Position numbers and translations under genes: made by a program. DNA of 64,000 bases from Propionibacteriaceae bacterium (GTDB taxonomy: Bacteria; Actinomycetota; Actinomycetes; Propionibacteriales; Propionibacteriaceae), in assembly GCA_030532575.1 (NCBI GenBank), contig JAUNKV010000005.1:1-64000 (forward strand). The letters are read 5' to 3'. Positions 18,496 through 28,058 of the stretch are shown piece after piece. The notes beneath the pieces are model-generated. The model made no database searches and was not told where the DNA came from. It worked only from the letters and a program-made list of their open reading frames with translations. The number at the start of each line of letters is the position of its first letter. The first letter of the stretch is position 1.

Positions 18496-18576
18496 ATGCG
18501 GGGACTCTACTCCTTCCAGGTCGGCCATGCTAGGAGCCGTGAACCATCACCCTCGTGCAGGCCTGGCCCAACACCC

Positions 18577-18582
18577 TACGAT
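18577..18582 (+). promoter_or_regulatory. -10 hexamer TACGAT for a leaderless DUF6049 transcript
   Basis: TACGAT ends 6 nt before the GTG at 18589, the spacing of leaderless actinobacterial promoters. No good Shine-Dalgarno is present. Confidence 0.5.
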
Positions 18583-18591
18583 GGTGGGGTG

Positions 18592-20514
18592 ATGAGACGG
18601 CTGATGTGGTGCGTACTGCTGGTGGCAGCAGTGCTCGGGGCCGGTCTCGTCCCCAGCCCGAGGTCGTACGCCTCAGGGGAGGTCACCGTCACCTTCGACA
18701 CCCTGTCCCCCGAACTGCTCAACCTGGATGATCGATCACAGCCCGTGACCCTCACCGGAACGATCCGCAACACCACCTCGGAGCCCCTGTCAGCGGTCAA
18801 CATCCACTTCTGGCGGTCCACCACCCCGATCCTGTCCCTCGAGGAACTCGGCACCGTCCTCGCCTCCCCTCTCGACGACCCCCTGGGAAGCCGCCTGACC
18901 AACGAGTCCAACCTGATGACGGTGCCGGATCTCGCGCCCGGGGCAAGCACCACCTTCGAGGTCACGGCCACGGTCAGTGACCTCGACCTGACCACGACCG
19001 ATGCCGTCTACCTGCTGGGGGTGCACGTGCGCGCCGCGCGCCCCGGCACCTCCCGGAGCACCGTCGGACGTGGACGCATCCTCGCCCCAGCCACCACGTC
19101 CCGAATGCCGGTGGCCTCCGTGGTCAGGATCAGCCACCGCCCGAGTCTGCTGGGCACCTCCGAGTTCCACGACGACTCCCTGGCCCGCGCCATCGAGGGC
19201 GACCTCGAACAGCTGTTGACCGCAGCCGAGGCCCCCCGACGGATGACCCTGCTGGACCCTGCCCTGCTGGTCGAGCTCAAGGCCCTGGCTGCGCCCCACA
19301 CGGTGGCCGGGCAGGAACGCCCCGCCAATACCACCGCCCAGCGCTTCCAGGAGCGACTGGCGGCCCTCATCAAGGAGCGTCGGGTGCTGCGGTTGCCCTT
19401 CGGCAATCCTGATCTGGCCCGGCTCCACGCCTCGGGAAGTCTCAGCGAGTTCGAGTCAGCCCTCAGCTGGTGCGCCACCGCCCTGAAGGCCGCCGAACTG
19501 CCGGAGGTCGAGGACCTTCCCCTGGCAGCCGATCTCGGCGACTACGCCGACGAGGACCTCGCCCTGGTCCTGGCCCGGTCGGGTTTCTCCAGGGTCTTCG
19601 CCGACCGCATGGAACGTAGCGGCAGCGTCACCTCCACCGACACCGTCGTCCATGACGTGGACCCCCTGGGGCAACCCGGAATAGGCCCGGGGACCACCAC
19701 ATCACCCGCCCAGGTGACCGGGCGTCGTCTGGCGGAGGGGCTGCTGTCCGGCGGTGTGCGGGTGCACCTGACCCGCAGCGCTGCATCACTGCCCCAGCTG
19801 CCCCTCATCGAGGGGGCCGAAACCCCAGCGGCGCTACCCACCGTGCGGGAGCCCGCCGTGTTTCCCACGACGATGCCCGGGGTACCGCAGTGGCCCGCCG
19901 TCCTGGCCCGATCCAAGGCCCTGTTCGCCGAGTCGAGGCTGCTGGAGGAGCTGACCGGCGGTGATCTCACGGGGACCAATGCCACCACCGCAGCGCTCGC
20001 GGCGAGCACCGACTTCGATCAGGAGTCCGACGCCCTGGCCTTCCTGAGCGCCCGGATCGCCGACGCCCCCGATGCCTCACAGGTTCGGCTGTCCTCGGCC
20101 AGCCAGTTCGTGATGGGCTCCGACCGCAGCGTGTTCCCCATGACGATCAGCAATCCCCTGTCCGTTCCGGTCCGGGTTCGGGTGGAGTTCACCAGCGATT
20201 CCCCCAGCCGGTTGGACATCCCCCATTCCGAGGTCGTCACCATCGCCCCGGGTGAGCAGCGCACCGTCAGTGTCACCCCCGTCGCGAAGGCCAACGGGGT
20301 GGTCACCGTGCGGGCCAGGCTGACCAGCCCGAACGGGACCGCCTTCGGGCCTGTCGTCCCTGTGGAGGTCACCGCGACGGGTTTCGGGCGCGTCGGCTGG
20401 ATCATCATCATCGTCTCGGGTGCAGTAGTGCTCGGCGGCACCCTCCTGAGGATCAGGGCGGTGCAGCAGGAAACAGCGCAGCGGGAACAGGCCAAGGAGA
20501 GTCGTGAGCAGTAG
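18592..20514 (+). CDS. DUF6049-type secreted/membrane protein next to murJ
   Basis: 640 residues: signal peptide (about 1-27), a beta-sandwich domain (about 30-150), a long mixed domain with Asp/His-containing segments, a second Ig-like domain (about 510-600), and a C-terminal membrane anchor (IIIIVSGAVVLGGTLL) with a short charged tail. This arrangement and its place immediately upstream of murJ match DUF6049 proteins, which are conserved in Actinobacteria but of unknown function. The GTG at 18589 directly in front is an equally good start if the transcript is leaderless. The stop lies inside the start of murJ (11-nt overlap), so the two are co-translated, hinting at a role in cell-wall assembly. 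Confidence 0.8.
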   Translation: MRRLMWCVLLVAAVLGAGLVPSPRSYASGEVTVTFDTLSPELLNLDDRSQPVTLTGTIRNTTSEPLSAVNIHFWRSTTPILSLEELGTVLASPLDDPLGSRLTNESNLMTVPDLAPGASTTFEVTATVSDLDLTTTDAVYLLGVHVRAARPGTSRSTVGRGRILAPATTSRMPVASVVRISHRPSLLGTSEFHDDSLARAIEGDLEQLLTAAEAPRRMTLLDPALLVELKALAAPHTVAGQERPANTTAQRFQERLAALIKERRVLRLPFGNPDLARLHASGSLSEFESALSWCATALKAAELPEVEDLPLAADLGDYADEDLALVLARSGFSRVFADRMERSGSVTSTDTVVHDVDPLGQPGIGPGTTTSPAQVTGRRLAEGLLSGGVRVHLTRSAASLPQLPLIEGAETPAALPTVREPAVFPTTMPGVPQWPAVLARSKALFAESRLLEELTGGDLTGTNATTAALAASTDFDQESDALAFLSARIADAPDASQVRLSSASQFVMGSDRSVFPMTISNPLSVPVRVRVEFTSDSPSRLDIPHSEVVTIAPGEQRTVSVTPVAKANGVVTVRARLTSPNGTAFGPVVPVEVTATGFGRVGWIIIIVSGAVVLGGTLLRIRAVQQETAQREQAKESREQ

Positions 20515-23500
20515 TGGTAAGGGGGCCGTGAGCAGCACCCGCAAGCTGCTCTCCGCCAGTGTGCTGATGGCAGGTGGCACCCTCGTCTCGCGTGCCCTCG
20601 GGATCATCCGGGTGATGTTGATCTCCTTCATCCTGGGCAACGGCACCCGTCAGGCGGACATGCTGTCCATCGCCACCACCATCCCCAACGCCTTGTACAT
20701 CCTCTTCGCCGGAGGTGCCCTCAACACAGTGCTGGTGCCGCAGATCGTCCGCGCCATCCGGCACGACGAGGACGGTGGGGAGGCCTACACCAATCGCATC
20801 ATGACGGCCTTCATGCTGGTGATCGGGGTCGTCGCGATCATGATGACGCTGTGCGCACCGTTGGTGACCAGCCTCTACTCCGATGCCGCATGGCGCACCC
20901 CGGAGCTGAGTGAACAATTCGGCTCGATGGTGATGCTGGCCTACTGCACACTGCCGCAAATCTTCTTCTACGGGTTGTTCTTCCTGCTGGGGCAGGTGCT
21001 CAACGCCCGGGACCAGTTCGGTCCGATGATGTGGGCGCCGATCGCCAACAACGTGGTCTCCATCGGGGTGCTCGGCATCTACCTCGCGGTGTGGGGCACC
21101 GGCGGTGACCACGGGGCCGCTTTCACGCCCGAGCAGGTCTGGCTGCTCGGCTTGGGGTCCACCATCGGCATCATGATCCAGACCGCCGTGCTGATCCCCT
21201 TCCTCAAGAAGGTCGGTTTCACACCACGATTCCGGTTCGATCTGAAGGGAGTGGGCCTGGCCCACACCTTCCACCTCGCGAAGTGGACCCTCGGATTCGT
21301 GGCAGTGAACCAGCTGGTGCTGGTGCTGGTGAACCGGCTGGCCACCTCCGCCACCGCGACGGGGGCCGGTGGCGGCTCCAACGTCTACGCCAACGCCCAC
21401 CTGATGTGGATCCTGCCGCACTCCCTCATCACGGTGTCGCTGGCCACTGCGATGCTGCCGAACGCCTCACGCCTGGCCGCAGCCGACGATCTCGAGGGAG
21501 TGGCGGAGGAGGCCAGGAAGACCATGCGGCTGGCGCTGATCGCGCTGGTGCCCTCCTCGTTGGCCTTCATGGGGCTCTCCGGCCCGATGTCGGTGCTGCT
21601 GTTCGGCCACGGTCAGGGTTCCCGGGACGCGGTACTGATCGCCTGGACCCTGATGGCCTTCGCCGTCGGCCTGATCCCTTTCACCGTGCAATTCGTGTGC
21701 CTGCGCACCTTCTACGCGCTGGAGAACACCCGAACCCCATTCCTGCTCCAGTGCATCATCGCCGCGGTCAATGCGACGACCGCCATGGTCCTGGTTGCGG
21801 TGTTCGACGACCCGGCGTGGACGGCGGCCGCCCTGGCGCTGGCCTACTCCCTGTCCTACCTCGTCGGGGTCCAGCTGAGTTGGCGACAGCTGAAGAAGCG
21901 CGTGCCCGCCCTGGATGGGCGTGATCTGTTGTTGCACATCGCCCGGCTGGTCCTGGGGTCCAGCATCGGGGCGGTGTGTTCCTGGTTCCTGGCCGACTGG
22001 ATCATGCGGGCGATCCCGGGCAGTGTCGTCGGGCCGCTGCTCGCCCTCCTGGTTGGCGGGGGTGCCCTGGGCGGTGTGTACGTCGCCGTCGCGAAGTTGC
22101 TGAAGGTCCGTGAGCTGCGCAGCCTGTCCGATCTGGTGCGTTCGCGTCTTGGGCGGCGTCGCCCCGCCAAGGTCGAACAGACGCAGGATGAGGACTCCGA
22201 GAGTCTGCGCCCCACCGTCTCGCCGGAGCCCGCCAGCGCGGCTGCACTCGTGGACGACATGATGCCGACGAGCATCCATGCGATCATCGCCGACGGCGGA
22301 TTCCACGGCTGGGACATGGCACGGTTGCCGGGGCAACACCAGGATGCGCCGCCGCATCCGGTGCTGCCGACTGCCACGGCACAGGAGTCCGAGGATTCCC
22401 GCGAGACAACGGTGCTGCCCGCGGTCACCGACGAGTCCACGGCCGCCCGCGTCGCCGTCACGGAGCCCCCGGTGGAGCAGGCCCTGATGGAGGTCGGGGA
22501 CCTGCTGTCCACACGGTTCCGGCTGGAGGAGATGCTCGCGGTACGGCAGGGTGTCGAGACGTGGCGGGCCCACGACATGGTGCTGTCCCGTGATGTCGTC
22601 GCGCATGTGATACCGGCGGACAGCCCCCACATCGAGGCACTGCTCACCTCGGCCCAGAAGGGGGCCACGGCCACGGACTCGCGGTTCCTGAGGGTCCTCG
22701 ACGCGGTGCGCCTGGACCACGAGCCGCGGGGTTGTGGTGGCTACGTGGTGTGTGAGTTCGCCAGCGGCAGCTCACTGACCGATCTGTTGCGATTCGGGAC
22801 GTTCAGCACGGTGGAGGCCGCCTGGGTGGTGCGTGAGCTGGCCGACGCCCTGACCTCCCTGCACGCCCAGGGGTTGTTCCACGAGCAGCTGAACCCGGAC
22901 AACGTGGTCATCACCACGCTCGGCGCGGTCAAGCTCGTCGGTTTCGGGGTGGAGGCGGGCATCAACAGCGCGCAGAGCACCCGGTGGAGCGACCGCGAGA
23001 CCAATGATGTCAAGGGGTTGGGAAGTCTCCTCTACGCCATGCTGGTGCGGCACTGGCCGGGCGCGGAGGGCTGGGGGATGCCTGCGGCTCCCGTCGTGGC
23101 GGGGGAGACCGCCCCCGCCCACACCGTCGCGGTGGGGATTTCCCAGGCCCTGGACCGGATCTGCTCGGCGACGCTGACCGACCGTGGCGCCGCCTCCGAT
23201 CCCCGCATCACGACGACCGCGCAGCTGGCCGAGCGGTTGGATGAGGTGCTGGGGGGCGCTGAGGCCTCGGCGAACCTGGAGGCCCGGGTCCAGTTGGCGA
23301 TGCAGAACCCGGAGCCAGCCTCGCCTCCGGTGGTGCTCACGGTTCCGCCGCGAGAGGAGGAGCCAGAGGTTCCGTTGCCGTTGTCGCCACACCCGGTGCC
23401 GGTACCGGTGGTCTCGCCGTCGCCCCGTTCCCCGCGGTCCTCGGCCCGGGATCATGAGCACAGCAAGACCAATTCCCGGACGGGACGTCCCCTGGTGTTG

Positions 23501-24118
23501 ACGGTGCTGGCGTTGTCGATCTGCACCCTCATCGTGTGTCTGGTCATCGCGGCGCTGCGCGGCACGCAGTCGACCCCGGTGACCGCACCCACAGGGGAGG
23601 CCTCGCAGAGTGCACCGTCGGCGGAGACCTCCAGTGCTGGGGCACCGGTGGAGTTGACCATCACCGCCACCTCCTTCGATCCGAAGGCGGACAACGGGTC
23701 CGGGGATGAGAACCCGGAGCAGACCGCTTTCGCCATCGACGGTGACCCGGCCACTGGTTGGTCGACGGCCCGGTACCGCAACAAGCCGGACCTGGGCGGC
23801 CAGAAGCCCGGGGTCGGATTGGTGCTGGATCTCGGTACCGAGGTCAGCGTGGCATCGGTGGATGTGCTGTTCGCCGATGGAGGCGAGAGCGTGGAGCTCC
23901 GGGTTCCGGTCAAGGAAGGTCTGGGGGCAGCCCCGATGGATCGGCAGGACCAGTGGCAGGTCGTCGCCTCGGCCACCGACACGGCTGCCGAGGTGAATCT
24001 TGCCCCGGATCAGCCGGTGCGGACCCGGTTCCTGCTGGTGTACCTGACGAAACTGCCAAAGGTGGAGGATGCCCGTTTCCTGGCCACCATCAACGAGCTG
24101 GTCGTGCGCCAGGGATGA
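20504..24118 (+). CDS. murJ: MurJ lipid II flippase fused to a pseudokinase and an extracytoplasmic domain
   Basis: 1204 residues, close to mycobacterial MviN in length and plan. Residues 1 to about 530 form the 14-helix MOP-type flippase (LGIIRVMLISFILG, TTIPNALYILFAGGALNTVLVPQI). After a linker, a kinase-like domain (about 670-915) has lost catalysis: the HRD motif reads HEQLNPDN, the DFG reads VGFG, and the VAIK lysine is absent (VVAHVI). A single membrane helix (about 996-1016) precedes an external domain resembling a discoidin-type sugar-binding fold. In mycobacteria the pseudokinase is phosphorylated by PknB and binds FhaA. The same control is inferred here. GTG start with AAGGAG upstream, overlapping the DUF6049 gene. 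Confidence 0.93.
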   Translation: MSSSGKGAVSSTRKLLSASVLMAGGTLVSRALGIIRVMLISFILGNGTRQADMLSIATTIPNALYILFAGGALNTVLVPQIVRAIRHDEDGGEAYTNRIMTAFMLVIGVVAIMMTLCAPLVTSLYSDAAWRTPELSEQFGSMVMLAYCTLPQIFFYGLFFLLGQVLNARDQFGPMMWAPIANNVVSIGVLGIYLAVWGTGGDHGAAFTPEQVWLLGLGSTIGIMIQTAVLIPFLKKVGFTPRFRFDLKGVGLAHTFHLAKWTLGFVAVNQLVLVLVNRLATSATATGAGGGSNVYANAHLMWILPHSLITVSLATAMLPNASRLAAADDLEGVAEEARKTMRLALIALVPSSLAFMGLSGPMSVLLFGHGQGSRDAVLIAWTLMAFAVGLIPFTVQFVCLRTFYALENTRTPFLLQCIIAAVNATTAMVLVAVFDDPAWTAAALALAYSLSYLVGVQLSWRQLKKRVPALDGRDLLLHIARLVLGSSIGAVCSWFLADWIMRAIPGSVVGPLLALLVGGGALGGVYVAVAKLLKVRELRSLSDLVRSRLGRRRPAKVEQTQDEDSESLRPTVSPEPASAAALVDDMMPTSIHAIIADGGFHGWDMARLPGQHQDAPPHPVLPTATAQESEDSRETTVLPAVTDESTAARVAVTEPPVEQALMEVGDLLSTRFRLEEMLAVRQGVETWRAHDMVLSRDVVAHVIPADSPHIEALLTSAQKGATATDSRFLRVLDAVRLDHEPRGCGGYVVCEFASGSSLTDLLRFGTFSTVEAAWVVRELADALTSLHAQGLFHEQLNPDNVVITTLGAVKLVGFGVEAGINSAQSTRWSDRETNDVKGLGSLLYAMLVRHWPGAEGWGMPAAPVVAGETAPAHTVAVGISQALDRICSATLTDRGAASDPRITTTAQLAERLDEVLGGAEASANLEARVQLAMQNPEPASPPVVLTVPPREEEPEVPLPLSPHPVPVPVVSPSPRSPRSSARDHEHSKTNSRTGRPLVLTVLALSICTLIVCLVIAALRGTQSTPVTAPTGEASQSAPSAETSSAGAPVELTITATSFDPKADNGSGDENPEQTAFAIDGDPATGWSTARYRNKPDLGGQKPGVGLVLDLGTEVSVASVDVLFADGGESVELRVPVKEGLGAAPMDRQDQWQVVASATDTAAEVNLAPDQPVRTRFLLVYLTKLPKVEDARFLATINELVVRQG

Positions 24119-24150
24119 CCCCTCGGGGGCGGGATGTCAGCCTGGTCTTG

Positions 24151-24156
24151 TAGCGT
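24151..24156 (+). promoter_or_regulatory. -10 hexamer TAGCGT for leaderless ppsR
   Basis: TAGCGT is followed by 6 nt (TGGGTC) and the ATG at 24163. The same string TTGGGTCATG follows the -10 of the aldo/keto reductase gene at 51706. Confidence 0.5.
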
Positions 24157-24162
24157 TGGGTC

Positions 24163-25041
24163 ATGACCAAAGGCGATCTGGAGATTCATGTCCTGGCCGA
24201 CTCGACGGGTGAGACGGCGGTGCGGCTGGCGCGGGCTGCCCGAGCACAGTTCCCCGATGCCCATTTCGAGATCATCCGTCATCCACGGCTGGGCCGGATG
24301 GAGGCGATGGTGAAGGCCCTCAACACGCTCAAGGAGCGTTCGGACCGCCCCATCGCGGTGTTCTTCACGCTGGTCAATGCGGAGCTGCGGAGCCTGGTCG
24401 TCAACGCCTGCACCGATCTGGGCATCCCGTACACGGATCTGATGGGTGATGCGCTGGGGGCGTTGGAGAAGATCTCGGGGCACACCGCCGATGAGGTGCC
24501 GATGCGTCCGGTGGGGGTCGAGGCCGACTACTTCGTGCGCATCTCAGCAATGGAGTTCGCCATCCGCAACGACGACGGGGCGATGCCTGCGGCGCTGCGG
24601 GAGTGTGACATCTGCCTGATCGGGGCGTCGCGCTCCGGCAAGACCCCGTTGTCGATCTACCTGGGCTACCTGGGGTACAAGACGGTCAATGTGCCGCTGG
24701 TGCCGGGGATCGAGCCGCCGCAGGAGCTGTTCGGGATCGAGCGGTGGCGCATCGTCGGGCTCACCATCGATGCGGAGCGGCTGCTGCAGATCCGGTCCCG
24801 GCGGGTGCAGGGGTTGGGTGGTTTCGGTACCCGGGACGGCTACGCCGACCTGGTGCAGATCTATGACGAGCTGGATGAGGTGGGCAAGGTGCAGCGTCGG
24901 CTGAGTGCCCCGATCATCGACACGACCGGGCTGGCGCTGGAGGAGGCGGCGGCCCGGATCATCGACATCGTGGACGAGCGGGCCCGCAAGGCCGGTTCGC
25001 AGCTGCGCCGCCCAGCCGGTCAGCTGCGGATCACACCGTAG
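24163..25041 (+). CDS. ppsR: Bifunctional PPDK/PEP-synthase regulatory kinase-phosphorylase
   Basis: 292 residues, full length for the DUF299 family, which switches pyruvate phosphate dikinase or PEP synthase by ADP-dependent Thr phosphorylation and Pi-dependent dephosphorylation. Visible features are the N-terminal HVLADSTGETAVRLARAA and the P-loop GASRSGKTPLSIYL (about 155). This fits a PEP-rich physiology with a PEP-driven sugar uptake system nearby. It probably has a leaderless transcript. Its last 11 bp overlap the convergent CDF gene. Confidence 0.9.
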   Translation: MTKGDLEIHVLADSTGETAVRLARAARAQFPDAHFEIIRHPRLGRMEAMVKALNTLKERSDRPIAVFFTLVNAELRSLVVNACTDLGIPYTDLMGDALGALEKISGHTADEVPMRPVGVEADYFVRISAMEFAIRNDDGAMPAALRECDICLIGASRSGKTPLSIYLGYLGYKTVNVPLVPGIEPPQELFGIERWRIVGLTIDAERLLQIRSRRVQGLGGFGTRDGYADLVQIYDELDEVGKVQRRLSAPIIDTTGLALEEAAARIIDIVDERARKAGSQLRRPAGQLRITP

Positions 25042-25936
25042 GGTGCTCGTAGCTGCGGGGGTCGTCGATGGGTTCGAGGTGGCCGGTGACGCTCATCCGG
25101 GGGAATTCGGCGACGATCTCGTCCACCAGGTCCTCCAGGAAGTCGTGGCCCTGTTTGACGGTCCAGTCGCCGGGAACCAGCAGGTGGAATTCCATGAACT
25201 GGCGGGTGCCGGACTCGCGGGTGCGCATCTGGTGGTAGTCCATGCCCTCGCCCAGGCGTGAGGCCAGCAGTTTCCGCAGCCTGTCGTTGTCCTCCTTGGG
25301 CAGGGAGATGTCCATGAGGCCCTCGGTGGACTCCTTCACCAGGCCGTAGCCTGCGATGAGGATGTTGATGCCGACGGCGATGGCCACCACCGGGTCCAGC
25401 CAGTCCCATTTCGTGATCCACACCAGGGCGATGCCGATCAGCACCCCGACGGAGGTGTGGACATCGGTCATCAGGTGTTTGCCGTCGGCCTTCAGGGTGA
25501 TGGAGTTGTGCCTGGCGCCGGCGCGCAGCAGCACCAGGGCCACACCGCCGTTGATGGCGGAGGCCACCAGCGAGATGGCCAGGCCGATGCCGACCTGCTC
25601 CAGGGGCTGGGGGTCGAGCAGCCGCTGCACGGCGAAGAAAATGATGGAGGCCGCTGCGATGAAGATCATCACTCCCTCCACCCCCGCGGAGAAGTACTCG
25701 GCCTTGGTGTGCCCGAAGTGGTGGTTCTTGTCGGCGGGCTTTGCCGCCACCTTGAGGGCGATGAGGGCCACGACAGCCGCGACGAGGTTCACCACGGACT
25801 CGGCGGCATCGGCCAGCAGGCCCACGGACCCGGTGACCAGCCAGGCTCCTGCCTTGAGCCCAATGGTGGCCACGGCCGCAGCGACGGCGAGCCAGCCGTA
25901 GCGGCTCAGGTCCTGGTGCTGTGCGCCTTGGTTCAC
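25031..25936 (-). CDS. Cation diffusion facilitator (CDF) metal exporter
   Basis: 301 residues, six membrane helices and a C-terminal cytoplasmic metal-binding fold. Metal site motifs are LLADAAES in TM2 and HTSVGV plus MTDVH in TM5. HHFGHTKAEY follows TM2 as in zinc/iron-type CDF proteins. CDF proteins export Zn, Fe, Mn or Co by proton antiport. The exact metal cannot be told. The 3' end overlaps ppsR by 11 bp, convergent. Confidence 0.9.
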   Translation of the reverse strand: MNQGAQHQDLSRYGWLAVAAAVATIGLKAGAWLVTGSVGLLADAAESVVNLVAAVVALIALKVAAKPADKNHHFGHTKAEYFSAGVEGVMIFIAAASIIFFAVQRLLDPQPLEQVGIGLAISLVASAINGGVALVLLRAGARHNSITLKADGKHLMTDVHTSVGVLIGIALVWITKWDWLDPVVAIAVGINILIAGYGLVKESTEGLMDISLPKEDNDRLRKLLASRLGEGMDYHQMRTRESGTRQFMEFHLLVPGDWTVKQGHDFLEDLVDEIVAEFPRMSVTGHLEPIDDPRSYEHPTV

Positions 25937-25984
25937 TGCCCCATCGTTGCGCCTGAGCTGCGATGTGGCAAACGGCCCGTCCCA

Positions 25985-26566
25985 TCAGCCAACGACCCGT
26001 GTGCTCGCACCGTCGCTGACCCACCGGCCGACCCGGCCCAGGGCCTCCTGCGGGACGTAGCCCGCCTTGAGGTCCGCCGCCTCGAGGGGTTCGGCCCCGG
26101 TCAGCTCCGCGACCTCCTGGACGTCCTGGGGAAGCACTACCAGAACGGGGAGTCGGAGGGCCTTGAAGTTGGCCACCAGGGTGTCGATCACCTCCTGGTC
26201 GAGGTGTTCGGCGACGATGACCAGTGGCTTGTGTCTGGAGATGGGGATCAGCAGGTCCCGCATCGTCACCCCGGAGCCGGTGACCACGAGCACCCGCACC
26301 TGTTCCAGCTCGGCCCTCCCGCTCGCGTTGGCGAAGCCGGGGGCAGCGAAGCCGAAGGGCAGCGTCGTCCCGCCCTCCGGGCTCGGGGCTGTCCCGGCTG
26401 GTGGGGCGGGCATCGCGGCGATCTCCGATGCCGTGACGTGGCTGCCCTCCCCACTGGCTGGCGGCCCTTCCAGGCGGCGGCGACGGCGCACGTCGAACCA
26501 CACCGCCACGGCGAGCAGCGGCACCCCCACCAGGAACGCCACGACGAGTCCGATCCACTCACCCAT
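25985..26566 (-). CDS. Membrane-anchored protein with a GroEL-apical-domain-like region
   Basis: 193 residues. One N-terminal membrane helix (about 5-22) is followed by a basic stretch and a flexible linker to about 85. The region 88-165 (KPLVIVAEHLDQEVIDTLV, then VLVVLPQDVQEVAELTGAEPL) resembles the apical substrate-binding part of GroEL (KPLLIIAEDVEGEALATLV, then ... LTGG). The equatorial ATPase domains of a chaperonin are absent. No neighbour in an operon. Function unknown. The similarity was judged by eye. Confidence 0.65.
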   Translation of the reverse strand: MGEWIGLVVAFLVGVPLLAVAVWFDVRRRRRLEGPPASGEGSHVTASEIAAMPAPPAGTAPSPEGGTTLPFGFAAPGFANASGRAELEQVRVLVVTGSGVTMRDLLIPISRHKPLVIVAEHLDQEVIDTLVANFKALRLPVLVVLPQDVQEVAELTGAEPLEAADLKAGYVPQEALGRVGRWVSDGASTRVVG

Positions 26567-26624
26567 CCCTCAAGCCTGCCATGCCGACTGGCCGGTCCAT
26601 TGGCGAGCCCGCTCGAGCACGTAC

Positions 26625-26630
26625 TAGACT
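26625..26630 (+). promoter_or_regulatory. -10 hexamer of the tRNA-Lys promoter
   Basis: TAGACT ends 6 nt before the tRNA 5' end. A weak -35 (TTGGCG) lies near 26600. Confidence 0.45.
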
Positions 26631-26636
26631 TTCTTC

Positions 26637-26712
26637 GCCCCTATAGCTCAGCTGGCAGAGCAGTGGACTTTTAATCCTCGGGTCGCGGGTTCGATCCCCG
26701 CTGGGGGCACCA
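26637..26712 (+). tRNA. tRNA-Lys (TTT), CCA encoded
   Basis: Acceptor arms GCCCCTA and TGGGGGC pair, the anticodon loop ACTTTTAAT gives anticodon TTT, the T-arm reads GGGTTCGATCCC, and CCA is encoded at the end. 76 nt. Confidence 0.97.
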
Positions 26713-26726
26713 GACCTGCGATGGGC

Positions 26727-27756
26727 TCACCGCCCCACCCCACCACGGCCACGGTCCGGGCGCGACCCCAACCCTCGCCGTGCTCGAGACGATGGTGTGG
26801 GCTGCTTCGCCGGATGCACCACTCGAACCGCTACCCGGTGATGGCGTTGCAGCGTATCGATCTGACTCCGTTGCTTCTCGGGCTCAGTGGGCCATGCCTG
26901 CGCAGCAACGGCTGCCGCATCGTGAGTGGCGAGGCGGGCGGAAACCCTCAGGAGGTCCTGGTCGACCGGCACGTCCTTCAAGGCCGTGAGGGTGGCGACG
27001 GCTGCGCGGAACCAGCCCTGGGCCTGCTGTGGGGTCATCGACGACACGCCGCGGGCCTGATCGACCACTTCACGGGCCAAGGCCGCCAGTTCAGGGCCAC
27101 CTCGTGAGACGTCCATGTCGAGGAAGATACGGCCGTCGCGGTCCTGGATCACGAGTCGATCCAGCTGGCCGGAGGCCACCAGGGCCTCGACGGTGGCTGG
27201 AACCAGTGCCGCGCGGTCGTCGTGGCCCTGAGCGGTGACAGCCCGGCCCGCACCGAGTTCCTGGGCCTGGCCGACGTAGCGGGCCAGCGTCCCGAGTCGG
27301 GACAGCTCCAGCGGGACAGCGACCACACGCAGCTCCGTGCCATAGCCTGCGTCACGATAGGCGGCGAGTTCCCCGAGGAGGAACTCCTTCTGACGCAGGG
27401 TGCTCTCCACCACCGCAGAGATTCGTTGCTCGCGTAGCCACCGGCTCCCCATCACCCCCCATTCCCCAATCGCCTGGGCAGTGACATCGGGCATCGCCAA
27501 CGGATCAGTGGCCATGGTGCGCTCATAGGCTGGGTGGAACCGTCGCAGATCGTCACCGTTGATGATCACCGAACCCCTGTGAGCTCGGCCGCTGGCTTCA
27601 ACCACTGCTGTCTTCCCCGCACCTGGTTGACCACCCACACACGAACCAAGGCCGCTCCCCCACCTTGGGAGGTTCAGGGTTGCGAATCCTCCTCAGGTAA
27701 GGGATGACCCGGGTCTCGAAGCCGCTCTTCAGCTCCTCGGGCGGGATGCGGTTCAT
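26727..27756 (-). pseudogene. Zeta-toxin kinase gene interrupted by a 2-bp slip in a GT repeat
   Basis: Zeta toxins phosphorylate UDP-GlcNAc and stop wall synthesis. An ATG at 27756 overlaps the stop of the upstream gene (ATGA) and opens a frame beginning MNRIPPEELKSGFETR that runs to ...RPWFVC. The conserved P-loop (GGQPGAGKT) and the rest of the zeta domain (INGDDLRRFHP; VESTLR) lie in another frame from 27638 to 26727 (303 codons). The two meet in the alternating tract at 27636-27642. Restoring one GT unit gives ...FVCVGGQPGAGKT in a continuous frame of about 342 residues. The gene is therefore inactive, phase-variable, or carries a sequencing error. The intact downstream ORF alone would start at a GTG without a Shine-Dalgarno and lack the N-terminus. 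Confidence 0.75.
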
Positions 27757-28004
27757 GCCGCAACGGCAGGGGCCTCGATGGGCAGGGAGCGGAACAGTTC
27801 CCTCAGCTCAGCCCGCTTCGCTGTGATCGCGGCCTCGTCATACGGATCGACCTGCCGAACGTCCGCCGCCACCTGGAGGGCCTTCTCCAACCAGTACTGC
27901 TCCGTCTCGGGATCACTGGCTGCGTTGGCCCAAGCGATATAGCGGCCGCACACCCGGGTAGCCATCTCCTTCATGATGTCGAAGGACATCAGATAGTCAC
28001 TCAT
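27753..28004 (-). CDS. Small acidic protein upstream of the zeta toxin, candidate antitoxin
   Basis: 83 residues from the ATG at 28004, which has AGGAGGAG 8 nt upstream. It looks all-helical (SFDIMKEMATRVCGRYIAWA, then a Glu/Arg-rich C-terminus). Its stop overlaps the zeta toxin start by 4 nt, the usual order of antitoxin then toxin. I do not recognise the family from sequence. The antitoxin role rests on position and size. Confidence 0.65.
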   Translation of the reverse strand: MSDYLMSFDIMKEMATRVCGRYIAWANAASDPETEQYWLEKALQVAADVRQVDPYDEAAITAKRAELRELFRSLPIEAPAVAA

Positions 28005-28058
28005 CTCGTGCTCTCCTCCTGGGGCGACTCCCAACAGTTTACTTCGGCGTTGTTCCGC

